Positions 8,802 to 16,666 of a stretch of 64,000 bases of DNA are shown one piece after another. The stretch comes from an uncultured Pseudomonadales bacterium (lineage in GTDB: Bacteria; Pseudomonadota; Gammaproteobacteria; Pseudomonadales; Balneatricaceae). A program made the translations under genes and the position numbers. Below the pieces are notes generated by a model. The model was not told where the DNA came from. It saw only the letters and a program-made list of their open reading frames with translations, and did no database searches. Each line of letters starts with the position of its first letter. The stretch's first letter is position 1. The stretch covers positions 248,001 to 312,000 of the forward strand of contig CALJVT010000004.1 in assembly GCA_937773555.1 (NCBI GenBank). The letters are read 5' to 3'.

Positions 8802-9995
8802 TTAAAGCACAGCAGCAATAGACTTAGCCACATAAGCAATATTATGCTGATTAAGGCCAGCTAAATTAATTCGGCTAGAACTCACTAAATAAACACTATG
8901 TTTGTTCACCAGTTGATCAACTTGTTCTGCACTAATTCCCAGAAACGAAAACATGCCTTTTTGACGTTCAATAAAACTAAAGTCTTGCTCTATACCTTCA
9001 GCTTTAATAGCATCTACTAACTGGCTGCGCAGGTCTTTAATACGTTTACGCATGGTTTTTAACTCATCACGCCACATCTGCTTAAGCTTTGGGTCTGCCA
9101 AAATAGTTTCTGCGGCCAAAGCCCCGTGTGAAGGTGGCATAGAGTAGTTAGCACGAATAACACCGTTCATTTGGCTTTGAGTTAAAATGGCATGCTCTGG
9201 GGTAGAAGATATAATCATAGCGGCGCCTGTCCGCTCCCGGTACAAGCCAAAGTTCTTAGAGCATGAGCTAGCAATCACCATTTCTGGCACCATGTTAGCC
9301 ATTAAACGCAAACCGGCTGCGTCTTCGTCCATACCTTCGCCTAGACCTTGATAAGCAATGTCTACAAAAGGCAATAAGCCTTTGGCTTTTACCACCTCTG
9401 CTGTGGTTTGCCATTGTTCCAAGGTTAAATCAGCGCCAGAGGGGTTGTGGCAACAACCGTGCAGTAGCACTACGTCGCCAGCTTGGGTGTCAGCGGTTAG
9501 AGTGGCCAACATACCATCAAAATCTACCACTTTTGAAGCTCGATCATAGTAAGGGAATTGTTTGATTTTTAGGCCCGCACTCTGCATGATTGGAATGTGG
9601 TTAGCCCAGGTTGGGTTACCTACCCAAACGGTAGCACCCGGTTTAGCTACATTAATAAACTCCGCCAACACTCTTAAAGCACCACTACCACCGGGAGTTT
9701 GCGCCACAGCAACCCGTTTTTCTGCTAATACATTGTGGTTGGCGCCTAAAGTTACTTGGGCTAATAAATCACAAAACTGCTTAGATCCTGCTATACCCAC
9801 ATACGCCTTAGTGTTTTCTTCAGATAGAATTCGCTCTTGCGCTCGAGAAACTGCTTCCATAATAGCTGTGTGCCCCTTCTCATCTTTGTACACCCCAACC
9901 CCTAAATCTACTTTATTAGGATTAGTATCTTGGCGATACAGTACTGACAAGTTAAGGATGGGATCAGCAGGCACAGCGCGCAGCGACTCAAACAT
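8802..9995 (-). CDS. tyrB: Aromatic/aspartate aminotransferase, PLP-dependent (class I)
   Basis: The 397-residue length and sequence match the AspC/TyrB group: DLGVGVYKDEKG at 30-41, PGGSGALR at 101-108 for cofactor binding, NPTWANH, HNPSGAD, and the PLP lysine K247 in SSCSKNFGLYRERTGA. The enzyme transfers amino groups between aromatic amino acids or aspartate and 2-oxoglutarate. AspC and TyrB are hard to separate by eye, so the symbol is tentative. AGGAG stands before the ATG. The GlxA-type regulator gene lies upstream on the same strand, 135 bases away; the region between them shows no clear terminator. Confidence 0.85.
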   Translation of the reverse strand: MFESLRAVPADPILNLSVLYRQDTNPNKVDLGVGVYKDEKGHTAIMEAVSRAQERILSEENTKAYVGIAGSKQFCDLLAQVTLGANHNVLAEKRVAVAQTPGGSGALRVLAEFINVAKPGATVWVGNPTWANHIPIMQSAGLKIKQFPYYDRASKVVDFDGMLATLTADTQAGDVVLLHGCCHNPSGADLTLEQWQTTAEVVKAKGLLPFVDIAYQGLGEGMDEDAAGLRLMANMVPEMVIASSCSKNFGLYRERTGAAMIISSTPEHAILTQSQMNGVIRANYSMPPSHGALAAETILADPKLKQMWRDELKTMRKRIKDLRSQLVDAIKAEGIEQDFSFIERQKGMFSFLGISAEQVDQLVNKHSVYLVSSSRINLAGLNQHNIAYVAKSIAAVL

Positions 9996-10130
9996 GAGAA
10001 ATAGAACTCCTATGGGGTAAACTAAACAATTGAATACAAAAAATTACGTGTCTTAACGGCAATAATTATACGGCTTTCATAGCCTTAAAACTAGCCAGAA
10101 AACGCTCTATAACTTGGCATTTGATAACTA

Positions 10131-11078
10131 TCATCGATTACTATTAAGTGCCCTTTCCTGCCTTGGAGAACAGGAATACTTTTTTTGATAACACCGCGCA
10201 AGGTAGGACGTAGAGCTAAAACCACAGGCTGTGGCAATTTGTAATACCGACAAACTTGACTGACGTAGAAGTTGTTGAGTTTTTTCGAGTCGTAAATGCA
10301 AATAATACTGCCCTGGGCTTTGCTGCAAGTGCTGTTTAAACAAACGCTCCATTTGCCGTGCAGACATATTAGAAGCATCTGCTAGCTCCTGACACGTAAG
10401 GGGAACTTCCAAATTTTGACGCATAATGTCAATGGCTTTAATCAACCTTGGGTTGTTAATATTTAACCTAGACTGCAAACGCATGCGCTGGTCTTGATGA
10501 GGAGGGCGAATATGGGGGTGCATATACTGTTCTGCTACTAAAAGTGCTAGCTCATAACCATGTTTGTCAGCAATAATTTGCAACATCATATCTAGCCCAG
10601 CAGAACCGCCTGAACAGGTAAATAAACTGCCATCAAATTCATACAGTTCTCCACTCATCCAAACGTCAGGAAATTGTTCACGAAAACTATCCACATATTC
10701 CCAATGAATAGTGCAGGTTTTGTGGCGTAACAGTTTTGCTTTAGCAAGCAACAAAGAACCGGTAGATGTAGAGCCCAAAAGGTCGACTTGACGCGAAGCT
10801 TGACGCAACCAAGAAAAGAACTTGTCATTGCCGTAAGAAGCTACATTAATACCTGCCACAACCAATAATACATCAAGGGTTTTTACTTGATCTAAATTAA
10901 TGGTCGGGTTAGTCACCATTTGATTACTGGCACTGACAGGTAAGCTATCCCAGCTTAAAAATTCCCACTGATACAGCCCGTCCTTGGCTTGCGCATTGGC
11001 CATACGCAATGGCTCCACTGCTGCTGCCAATGACAGCATGGAAAACCCGGGGACTAAAAAAAAGCCAAATCTTTGCAT
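10131..11078 (-). CDS. GlxA-family transcriptional regulator (DJ-1/PfpI-like domain plus AraC helix-turn-helix)
   Basis: Residues 1-190 form a class I amidotransferase-like sensor domain (FFLVPGFSMLSLAAAVEPLR, VAGINVAS, CSGGSAGLDMML), and residues 210-310 form a double AraC helix-turn-helix (PLTCQELADASNMSARQMERLFK, IATACGFSSTSYLARCYQ). This is the architecture of GlxA, GbdR and CdhR, which sense glycine betaine, carnitine or related amines and activate catabolic genes. It is divergent from the FAD-dependent oxidoreductase at 11243, 164 bases away, and probably activates it. The ligand is inferred only from the family and neighbour. Confidence 0.85.
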   Translation of the reverse strand: MQRFGFFLVPGFSMLSLAAAVEPLRMANAQAKDGLYQWEFLSWDSLPVSASNQMVTNPTINLDQVKTLDVLLVVAGINVASYGNDKFFSWLRQASRQVDLLGSTSTGSLLLAKAKLLRHKTCTIHWEYVDSFREQFPDVWMSGELYEFDGSLFTCSGGSAGLDMMLQIIADKHGYELALLVAEQYMHPHIRPPHQDQRMRLQSRLNINNPRLIKAIDIMRQNLEVPLTCQELADASNMSARQMERLFKQHLQQSPGQYYLHLRLEKTQQLLRQSSLSVLQIATACGFSSTSYLARCYQKKYSCSPRQERALNSNR

Positions 11079-11242
11079 TGTAGATCCACTTAGAATGAAG
11101 GCAGCTACGCCGTTTTTTATTAGATTAGCCCTTATTGTCGGTTTTGTCTCACTAAAAGTCGTCTTAAGTGGTTTTTATTTAAACATGAAAGCGCATTATG
11201 TCTAGAACTTGAACAATAAACGTAACCCAACCGGAGTCCTTT

Positions 11243-12583
11243 ATGGCCTTTCCTTCTTCTTCTCCCTACGTCATTGTAGGCGCAGGCATTCATGGTTTAA
11301 GTACTGCTTATCACCTCGCTTTAGAACTTAAAGCTAATGGCAAAGGCGACGGGCGCGATATTATTATCCTTGACAAGAACGGCATTGCTGCTGGCGCTAC
11401 TGGTATTGCTTGTGGTGTAGTTCGTAACAACTACTTCCAACCTGCTATGCGGGAATTAATGGCTCATTCTGTAGAAGTTTGGGAATCAGATATGGAAACC
11501 TACTCATACCATCCCGTGGGTTACATGCAGATCAGCCCTGAATCAATGCACGCAGACGTAGCCACGATTTACGACCAGCAAAAAGCCATTGATTATCCTT
11601 CTACTTTTATTGAAGGTGAAGCTGACTGTACCAAATATATGAAAGGCATCTTCCACGATTGGCAAGCGCAGGGCATCACCTCGGTATTGCACGAAGCCAA
11701 GGGTGGGTACGCTAACAATACCAAAGCGATGTATGGCTTGGCAAAAAAAGTAGAGAACGAAAACATTCGCATTATGAGTGGTGTTACGGTAACAGGATTC
11801 ACACGTAACGAAGGCTGTGTGACCCACGTAGAAACAGACCAAGGCAACATTGCTTGTGATTATGTTGTTATTGGTGCTGGCCCATGGGCTAAGGGTTTCT
11901 GGGAAATGTTGGAATTGCCAAAGACAGTGAGCATTAAAGGTGCAGATGACATTATTCACACCGATATCCCAATGTGGATCTACTGGTCGTTGCAGGAAGG
12001 AACCTTGGGTGTTGATCCTAAGCTTCAGGTAGACAACGATGGCAACATGCCGCCGGTTATCCACGTTGACTCTAACGCTCCACTATACTCATGTGAGGAT
12101 GGCAGCTTAGTGACTGATGAAATGTGGGGGATCTATTACAAGCCAGACTTTCACTTTGGCGGAGTTCAAGGTGGTGCTGCGCCCTTCCCTGTAATGACCA
12201 ACCCAGATGAAGTAGCCGTTGATCCATACGGTGCAGACTCACCAGAGTTTATCGTAGGCCCAGAATTTGCACACATGTGGGTCTCTGCTCTGGCTCATTG
12301 TCAAAAGCGCTTTGAAGGCACAATGGTTAAATTCAAAGATGAGCCAAGTGGTGGTATTGGTTGTTTCACACCAGATTCGTTTCCAATCTTTGATGTATTC
12401 CACAGTAATGCTTACTTCATTGCTGATTCAAACCACGGCTACAAGATGTTGGGCGTAGGTAAATTGGTAGCGAATGAAATTGCCACCGGCCAAAGTAATC
12501 GTTTGCTTGAGCCGTTCCGCCTAGGCAGATACGAAGAGGGTAAGTTACACCCTGTGTCTAGCAGCCCATTCCCTTGGTCTTAA
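11243..12583 (+). CDS. FAD-dependent oxidoreductase, DAO family (sarcosine oxidase beta-like)
   Basis: The 446-residue protein opens with an FAD-binding fold, VIVGAGIHGLSTAYHLA (residues 10-26), has the second FAD contact LDKNGIAAGATG, and ends with GYKMLGVGKLVANEIATG, typical of D-amino acid oxidase superfamily enzymes such as the sarcosine or dimethylglycine dehydrogenases. The expected chemistry is oxidation of a secondary or tertiary amine. It lacks the C-terminal folate-binding domain of dimethylglycine dehydrogenase. CCGGAG precedes the ATG. The divergent GlxA-type regulator supports an N-methylated amine substrate, but this is inference. A strong terminator follows at 12609. Confidence 0.75.
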   Translation: MAFPSSSPYVIVGAGIHGLSTAYHLALELKANGKGDGRDIIILDKNGIAAGATGIACGVVRNNYFQPAMRELMAHSVEVWESDMETYSYHPVGYMQISPESMHADVATIYDQQKAIDYPSTFIEGEADCTKYMKGIFHDWQAQGITSVLHEAKGGYANNTKAMYGLAKKVENENIRIMSGVTVTGFTRNEGCVTHVETDQGNIACDYVVIGAGPWAKGFWEMLELPKTVSIKGADDIIHTDIPMWIYWSLQEGTLGVDPKLQVDNDGNMPPVIHVDSNAPLYSCEDGSLVTDEMWGIYYKPDFHFGGVQGGAAPFPVMTNPDEVAVDPYGADSPEFIVGPEFAHMWVSALAHCQKRFEGTMVKFKDEPSGGIGCFTPDSFPIFDVFHSNAYFIADSNHGYKMLGVGKLVANEIATGQSNRLLEPFRLGRYEEGKLHPVSSSPFPWS

Positions 12584-12608
12584 GCCTTACTTTTAAGCTT
12601 AACTGAAC

Positions 12609-12639
12609 TAAAAAAGCCCTGTTGAACAGGGCTTTTTTG
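12609..12639 (+). terminator. Rho-independent terminator after the FAD oxidoreductase
   Basis: A GC-rich stem GCCCTGTT (12616-12623) opposite AACAGGGC (12625-12632), which in practice forms a 6-7-bp stem with a small loop, is flanked by A5 before and T6 after. The shape can work in both directions, but the nearest upstream gene is on the plus strand. Confidence 0.85.
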
Positions 12640-12705
12640 TGGCTGTTATTTAACGCATAATGACGCCTGCACTATTGCAACGGACTAGGAAGCAAATAAA
12701 CCGGC

Positions 12706-13599
12706 ATGAAACACATTGATTGGTTAGGAAAACCTTCCTTAGTTGCTATTTTAGTGACTGCCATATGGGGCTTTAACATGGTCGGCATGAAAGCTGTCCT
12801 TACTGATATGGACCCATTACTATTTACCTCAGCACGGTTTTTATTACTCGCTATAGTGCTATTACCCTTCGTTAAAATATCCAAGACTCAGTTACGGCCA
12901 CTATTACCTATTGCTTTAGTGATGGGTCTAGGGCACTTCTACCTCTTAGCGGTGGGTCTTTCTATTGTTCCAGGCGTGGTTGCCAGTGTTTGCTTTTTAT
13001 TAGCTGCGCCATTCTCTGCCTTATTAAGTTATTTATTTCTTAACGAGCGCATTACTCAAATACAAACTCTAGCCATTATTATAGCCACCTTAGGCGCCAT
13101 GCTCCCCACCTTATTATCAGGGCAAAGTGATCTTCAATGGGGCATGCTCATTATAATATTAAGCACGTTTATGTGGGCCATTGGCAATATTCAAATCCGT
13201 AAATTAAAACAGTTATCAGTGCTTTCAATTCAATTTTGGATTGCTATTATTACTGCACCCTTGTGTTTTTCAGCCTATCTATTGCAGGCAGATGACACTC
13301 CCATTTTGCCACAGTTCACCACAATCACCATTATGACCTTATTTTATGTCGTATTGTGTTCTTCCATTTTATCCTACAGTCTTTGGTATGGGTTAATTCA
13401 TCGCCATGGAATGAGCCGCGTGGCTGGTTTTATATTATTACAACCCATTTACACCTTTATTTTTGGCTACCTTCTTCTCGGTGAAATTCTTACATTTTGG
13501 CAACTGGTAGGAAGTTCTGTAACTCTGTTTGGCGTTTACGTATATTTCAAACAGCCCAAACCTGATAAACCTAATTTAAAAGACATTAGCGCAGTATAA
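12706..13599 (+). CDS. EamA/DMT-family transporter
   Basis: The 297-residue protein has ten hydrophobic segments in two EamA halves; the first half starts LVAILVTAIWGFNMVGMKAVL and each half ends with the usual pattern (LLAAPFSALLSYLFLNERI at about 100-118; ILLQPIYTFIFGYLLLGEIL at about 243-262). DMT carriers of this type export amino acids or metabolites through the inner membrane; the substrate is not visible. It is a single-gene unit after a terminator, and no regulator is next to it. Confidence 0.83.
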   Translation: MKHIDWLGKPSLVAILVTAIWGFNMVGMKAVLTDMDPLLFTSARFLLLAIVLLPFVKISKTQLRPLLPIALVMGLGHFYLLAVGLSIVPGVVASVCFLLAAPFSALLSYLFLNERITQIQTLAIIIATLGAMLPTLLSGQSDLQWGMLIIILSTFMWAIGNIQIRKLKQLSVLSIQFWIAIITAPLCFSAYLLQADDTPILPQFTTITIMTLFYVVLCSSILSYSLWYGLIHRHGMSRVAGFILLQPIYTFIFGYLLLGEILTFWQLVGSSVTLFGVYVYFKQPKPDKPNLKDISAV

Positions 13600-13695
13600 T
13601 TCAGTGACATCAAAAATTTAAGCCAAGGTTTCTTGCCATCGTTTCAAATAACCCCACCTCTTCCATAAATGACCATAAGCCCACTGGCGCCTTTG

Positions 13696-13757
13696 AGCCC
13701 CCGAAAGTATTACCGTTGGAAAATCACATAAAATGCTGCTAAATCAAATCGGGGGCT
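13696..13757. repeat. 9-bp perfect inverted repeat, 44-base spacing
   Basis: AGCCCCCGA at 13696-13704 is mirrored by TCGGGGGCT at 13749-13757. It is GC-rich in an AT-rich gap between the DMT gene and ogt, whose coding frame ends at 13780. It could fold as a long-looped hairpin at the 3' side of ogt; it has no T run on either strand. Confidence 0.5.
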
Positions 13758-13779
13758 AGCTTATGAACTTGGAAAAGCT

Positions 13780-14262
13780 CTATCGTATTGCACCTTCTAA
13801 GCGCAGCAGAAAAGCCTTGGTATCTATACCACCACCAAAACCCGTAAGACTGCCATCAGCGCCTACCACGCGATGGCATGGAATAATCAATGGAATTGGG
13901 TTCCGTGCATTGGCAGCGCCTACAGCACGCATTGATTTGGGGCGGCCAATGGCGTGTGCTATATCTTTGTAACTACGCATTTGTCCAAAGGGTATTTTTT
14001 GAAGCGCACCCAATACCTGCATCTGAAAATGTGTGCCACTGGGTGCTAAAACCACATCAAACTTTTTTAATTGCCCCGCAAAATAGGCATCTATTTGATG
14101 TCGAGCTTGCTTAAGTGCGGCTGCATGATAGTCCCAATAGGGCTTAGGCTTGAAATACATTTTGCCACTTGGCAAGCTCAAGTAATGTAATACCTCACCC
14201 TCACCAACTAACATCAACTGCCCTACGGGAGAGCCCATGTAGGTGTACTCAAGTGACATCAT
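13780..14262 (-). CDS. ogt: Methylated-DNA--protein-cysteine S-methyltransferase
   Basis: The 160-residue protein has the alkyltransferase active site IPCHRVVGADGSLTGFGGG, with the methyl-accepting cysteine in PCHRV, and the DNA-binding helix segment VLGALQKIPFGQMRSYKDIA. It directly repairs O6-methylguanine and O4-methylthymine in DNA, and each molecule acts once. The ATG is preceded by an almost ideal AGGAGG. It begins 7 bases downstream of the GntR regulator gene and is probably co-transcribed with it. It lacks an Ada-type N-terminal regulator domain. Confidence 0.93.
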   Translation of the reverse strand: MMSLEYTYMGSPVGQLMLVGEGEVLHYLSLPSGKMYFKPKPYWDYHAAALKQARHQIDAYFAGQLKKFDVVLAPSGTHFQMQVLGALQKIPFGQMRSYKDIAHAIGRPKSMRAVGAANARNPIPLIIPCHRVVGADGSLTGFGGGIDTKAFLLRLEGAIR

Positions 14263-14269
14263 TCGCCTC

Positions 14270-14938
14270 CTAATATGTTTTTATGTCTAAACCACTAGCA
14301 GGGCTGATGGCCAAATCAGCCTCAATATGGTTTAAATGCGCTAACATCAAGTCTAATGCTAACTGTTGATCTTGGCTTTTTATTGCATCTACTAAATGCC
14401 GATGTTCGCTGGGAGGGCAGTTAGAAAAACTATGCTGGCCATACATCCCCGTAATTAAGCTCGACTCTGTAACAAGCGTTTTCATAAAGCCCGTGAGCAG
14501 ATGATTATTTTGGAAACTAGCAATGAGTAAATGAAACTCAACAGATAATCTAATCAACTCATAACGGTCGTTTGCAATAAAGGCTTGCTCTTCAAGCTTC
14601 ATATGGGTGTTGAGTTTAACAATGTCGGCTTCATTTCGTTGTTCTATTACACCTTTAATAATAATAGATTCAATGGCCCGTCGAGCTTCAAACAAGATAA
14701 CTGCTTGCTGCAAAGTTGGCCTACGAATACTGGCCCCTTTATTAGCCTGTAGCTCTACAATACCTTTGTTGGCTAGGGTTAGTAGCGCTCTCCTTACATA
14801 CATTCTGCTAACACCAAAGCGCTCGCACAGAGACTTTTCACTCAACCGTGTGCCAGGTTTAATACGTTGTTCCATGACATCATTAACAATGGCATCCACA
14901 ATAGTTTCTTCAATAGCGACAGTTTCCTTTGCGCCCAT
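14270..14938 (-). CDS. GntR-family regulator, FCD (FadR-C) subfamily
   Basis: The 222-residue protein has an N-terminal winged helix (IKPGTRLSEKSLCERFGVSRMYVRRALLTLANKGIVELQ, roughly 26-64) and an all-helical FCD ligand domain (about 80-210) with the usual metal-binding His and Asp pattern (EFHLLIAS, PSEHRHLVDAI). FCD regulators bind carboxylates or purine-pathway compounds. It is followed by ogt after 7 bases and preceded on the same strand by the NCS2 permease gene, 202 bases upstream. The twin GTTAAC sites at 16513-16547 in front of the permease look like a possible operator for it; this is untested. Confidence 0.85.
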   Translation of the reverse strand: MGAKETVAIEETIVDAIVNDVMEQRIKPGTRLSEKSLCERFGVSRMYVRRALLTLANKGIVELQANKGASIRRPTLQQAVILFEARRAIESIIIKGVIEQRNEADIVKLNTHMKLEEQAFIANDRYELIRLSVEFHLLIASFQNNHLLTGFMKTLVTESSLITGMYGQHSFSNCPPSEHRHLVDAIKSQDQQLALDLMLAHLNHIEADLAISPASGLDIKTY

Positions 14939-14999
14939 ATTAATACCTAATTCCCTGAATTTAAGTCAAAAAAGGGCAACCTTAGTTACCCTTTTACAC

Positions 15000-15140
15000 T
15001 TAATTAAGCTTAGGTAAGCCTTCTTTAGGCCCACCCTTAATAGTGCTTAAATTGATCACTTTAGGACCACCAATGACTCGGACTATGCTTAACGTTAATA
15101 ACACCCCTAAATAATTTGAGGCGCTATCTTGGTATGTGGC
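15000..15140 (-). other. 46-codon open continuation of the permease frame past its stop
   Basis: After the permease stop (TAA at 15141-15143) the same frame stays open for 46 codons and ends at TAA 15000-15002. The readable part contains LGVLLTLSIVRVIGG, a hydrophobic stretch, then a basic tail ending KEGLPKLN. It has no ATG and no clear ribosome binding site; a GTG exists inside. It may be a lost C-terminal extension, a separate remnant, or chance. Confidence 0.25.
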
Positions 15141-16460
15141 TTAGGCTTCGTCTGGCAGAACCTTGTTCAATACAATTGCAAGAAATGCCGTTGGGGCAAC
15201 CGCTGATGTAGCGAGAGTTTTCCAAATACCTGGCAAATGTTGCACAGCACCTGGCACCAAGTTAAGACCTAGACCAACCGTCAGTGATATTGCAATAATA
15301 ATCATGTTCCGCCGATTCATTGATACCTCAGACAAAACATTCATCCCTGCCGCTGCAACCATGCCAAACATTACAATCACGCCACCACCCAGCACAGGGA
15401 AAGGCATTGAAGCAATCGTCGCACCAACCTTAGGTAACAGACCACAAAGTAGCATTATTACACCAGCAATAGTCACAACGTGACGGCTCATGACACCGGT
15501 CATACTGACGATGCCCACATTCTGGCTGAACGATGTATTTGGCAACCCACCAAACACACCAGCAACAGCTGTACCCAATCCATCTGCATAAGTCGCTCCA
15601 GAGATTTCAGCATCTGTAGCTTCGCGGCCAGCACCGGCTTTAGTGGTTGCTGAGACATCGCCCACAGTTTCTACTGCTGATACAATCGACACCAAAATCA
15701 CCCCGATAACAGCACCTAAGTTAAATTCAAAGCCGAAGGGCAAAACTTGTAGGCCAGTAATCCAGCTCGCCTTTGCTACACCGCCAAATGACACCATTCC
15801 GAGCATGTAAGCCAGAACATAACCAGCGACAAGACCAATTAAAATAGACGCATTTGATAAAATGCCATTGGTTCTAAACTTAATCACCAAGGACACAACA
15901 ATAACAGTTAACGCAACAGACCAATGTTTTAAGGATCCGAAACTATCTGCGGCCATTTGAAAGTCAGCGGCGCCACCGGCAGCATATTTAATGCCGACAG
16001 GAATAAGGTACAGACCAATTGCCAAAATAACCAAACCTGTAACTAAAGGAGGGAACCAACTACGAATTTTGACAATAATTGAGCCCAAAGCGAAGTGAAC
16101 CAAGCCTGCAATAATGCAAGAGGTCAAGGCAACACTAAGGCCCTGAGTTGCAGCAATACCGGCGAGTACGCCAACAAAGGCAAAACTTGTTCCTTGCATA
16201 ATTGGCAACCTAGCTCCAATGGGGCCAAGGCCAACCGTTTGAAAAAGGGTTGCAATACCTGCAAATAACATTGCCATCTGAATTAGATACACTTGCTCAG
16301 CACCGCCAAAAGCCAAACCAGCTGCTCCAGCAACGATAATTGAAGGTGTTACATTGGAAGCGAACATTGCAAGAACATGTTGCAGCCCCAGTGGCAGCGC
16401 TTCATTCATAGGTGGGGTCTCGTTTGCATCGCTGTAAACGGAGGGATTTGATTTTGTCAT
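15141..16460 (-). CDS. NCS2-family nucleobase (uracil/xanthine-type) permease
   Basis: The 439-residue protein has about 14 membrane segments and the NCS2 signature in order: GLQHVLAMFASNVTPS at 25-40, AGIATLFQTVGLGPIGARLPIMQGTSFAFV, EVTVG-like ETVGDVSATT, and the substrate motif PNTSFSQNVGIVSMTG. The NVG in place of the NNG seen in XanQ does not by itself fix the substrate; uracil, xanthine and urate are all possible. Symport with protons or sodium is known for the family. AGAGAG precedes the ATG. The gene is divergent from dapA and preceded by the inverted repeat at 16513-16547. Confidence 0.88.
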   Translation of the reverse strand: MTKSNPSVYSDANETPPMNEALPLGLQHVLAMFASNVTPSIIVAGAAGLAFGGAEQVYLIQMAMLFAGIATLFQTVGLGPIGARLPIMQGTSFAFVGVLAGIAATQGLSVALTSCIIAGLVHFALGSIIVKIRSWFPPLVTGLVILAIGLYLIPVGIKYAAGGAADFQMAADSFGSLKHWSVALTVIVVSLVIKFRTNGILSNASILIGLVAGYVLAYMLGMVSFGGVAKASWITGLQVLPFGFEFNLGAVIGVILVSIVSAVETVGDVSATTKAGAGREATDAEISGATYADGLGTAVAGVFGGLPNTSFSQNVGIVSMTGVMSRHVVTIAGVIMLLCGLLPKVGATIASMPFPVLGGGVIVMFGMVAAAGMNVLSEVSMNRRNMIIIAISLTVGLGLNLVPGAVQHLPGIWKTLATSAVAPTAFLAIVLNKVLPDEA

Positions 16461-16512
16461 TTTATTCTCTCTGTTGTTGAGACGATTAAATCTCTAATTA
16501 TTGTTTTAATAA

Positions 16513-16547
16513 GTTAACAAGCTGCCCTTAGATGGCAGATTGTTAAC
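16513..16547. promoter_or_regulatory. 14-bp inverted repeat with twin GTTAAC cores
   Basis: Bases 16513-16526 and 16534-16547 are complementary with a single mismatch across a 7-base loop. Each arm carries GTTAAC, in the outer parts GTTAACAA and TTGTTAAC. It lies 53 bases before the permease start and 119 bases before dapA, so it may be a two-site operator or a leader-RNA hairpin. TTGTTAACAA-like palindromes suit GntR-type regulators, and one is encoded two genes downstream. Confidence 0.5.
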
Positions 16548-16666
16548 AATATAATGTCACCTTTTATAGTTAATGTATAGCGGTTACAAAATAAGCCTTA
16601 CTGTAGGCTTGTTGATACCCCCAACATAGGTTTAAAATTAGGCATTCAGTCTTAGGAGACACCTCA

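Noticed and set aside
9358-10020. Frames on the plus strand opposite the aminotransferase gene
   Set aside because: They lie wholly inside a strongly supported gene in another frame.
11543-12064. 173-codon minus-strand frame opposite the FAD oxidoreductase
   Set aside because: No domain pattern and no ribosome binding site; the plus-strand gene has clear motifs.
13618-13725. Short minus-strand frame next to ogt (ends MARNLGLNF)
   Set aside because: Only about 35 codons with no family match and no good start; may be chance.
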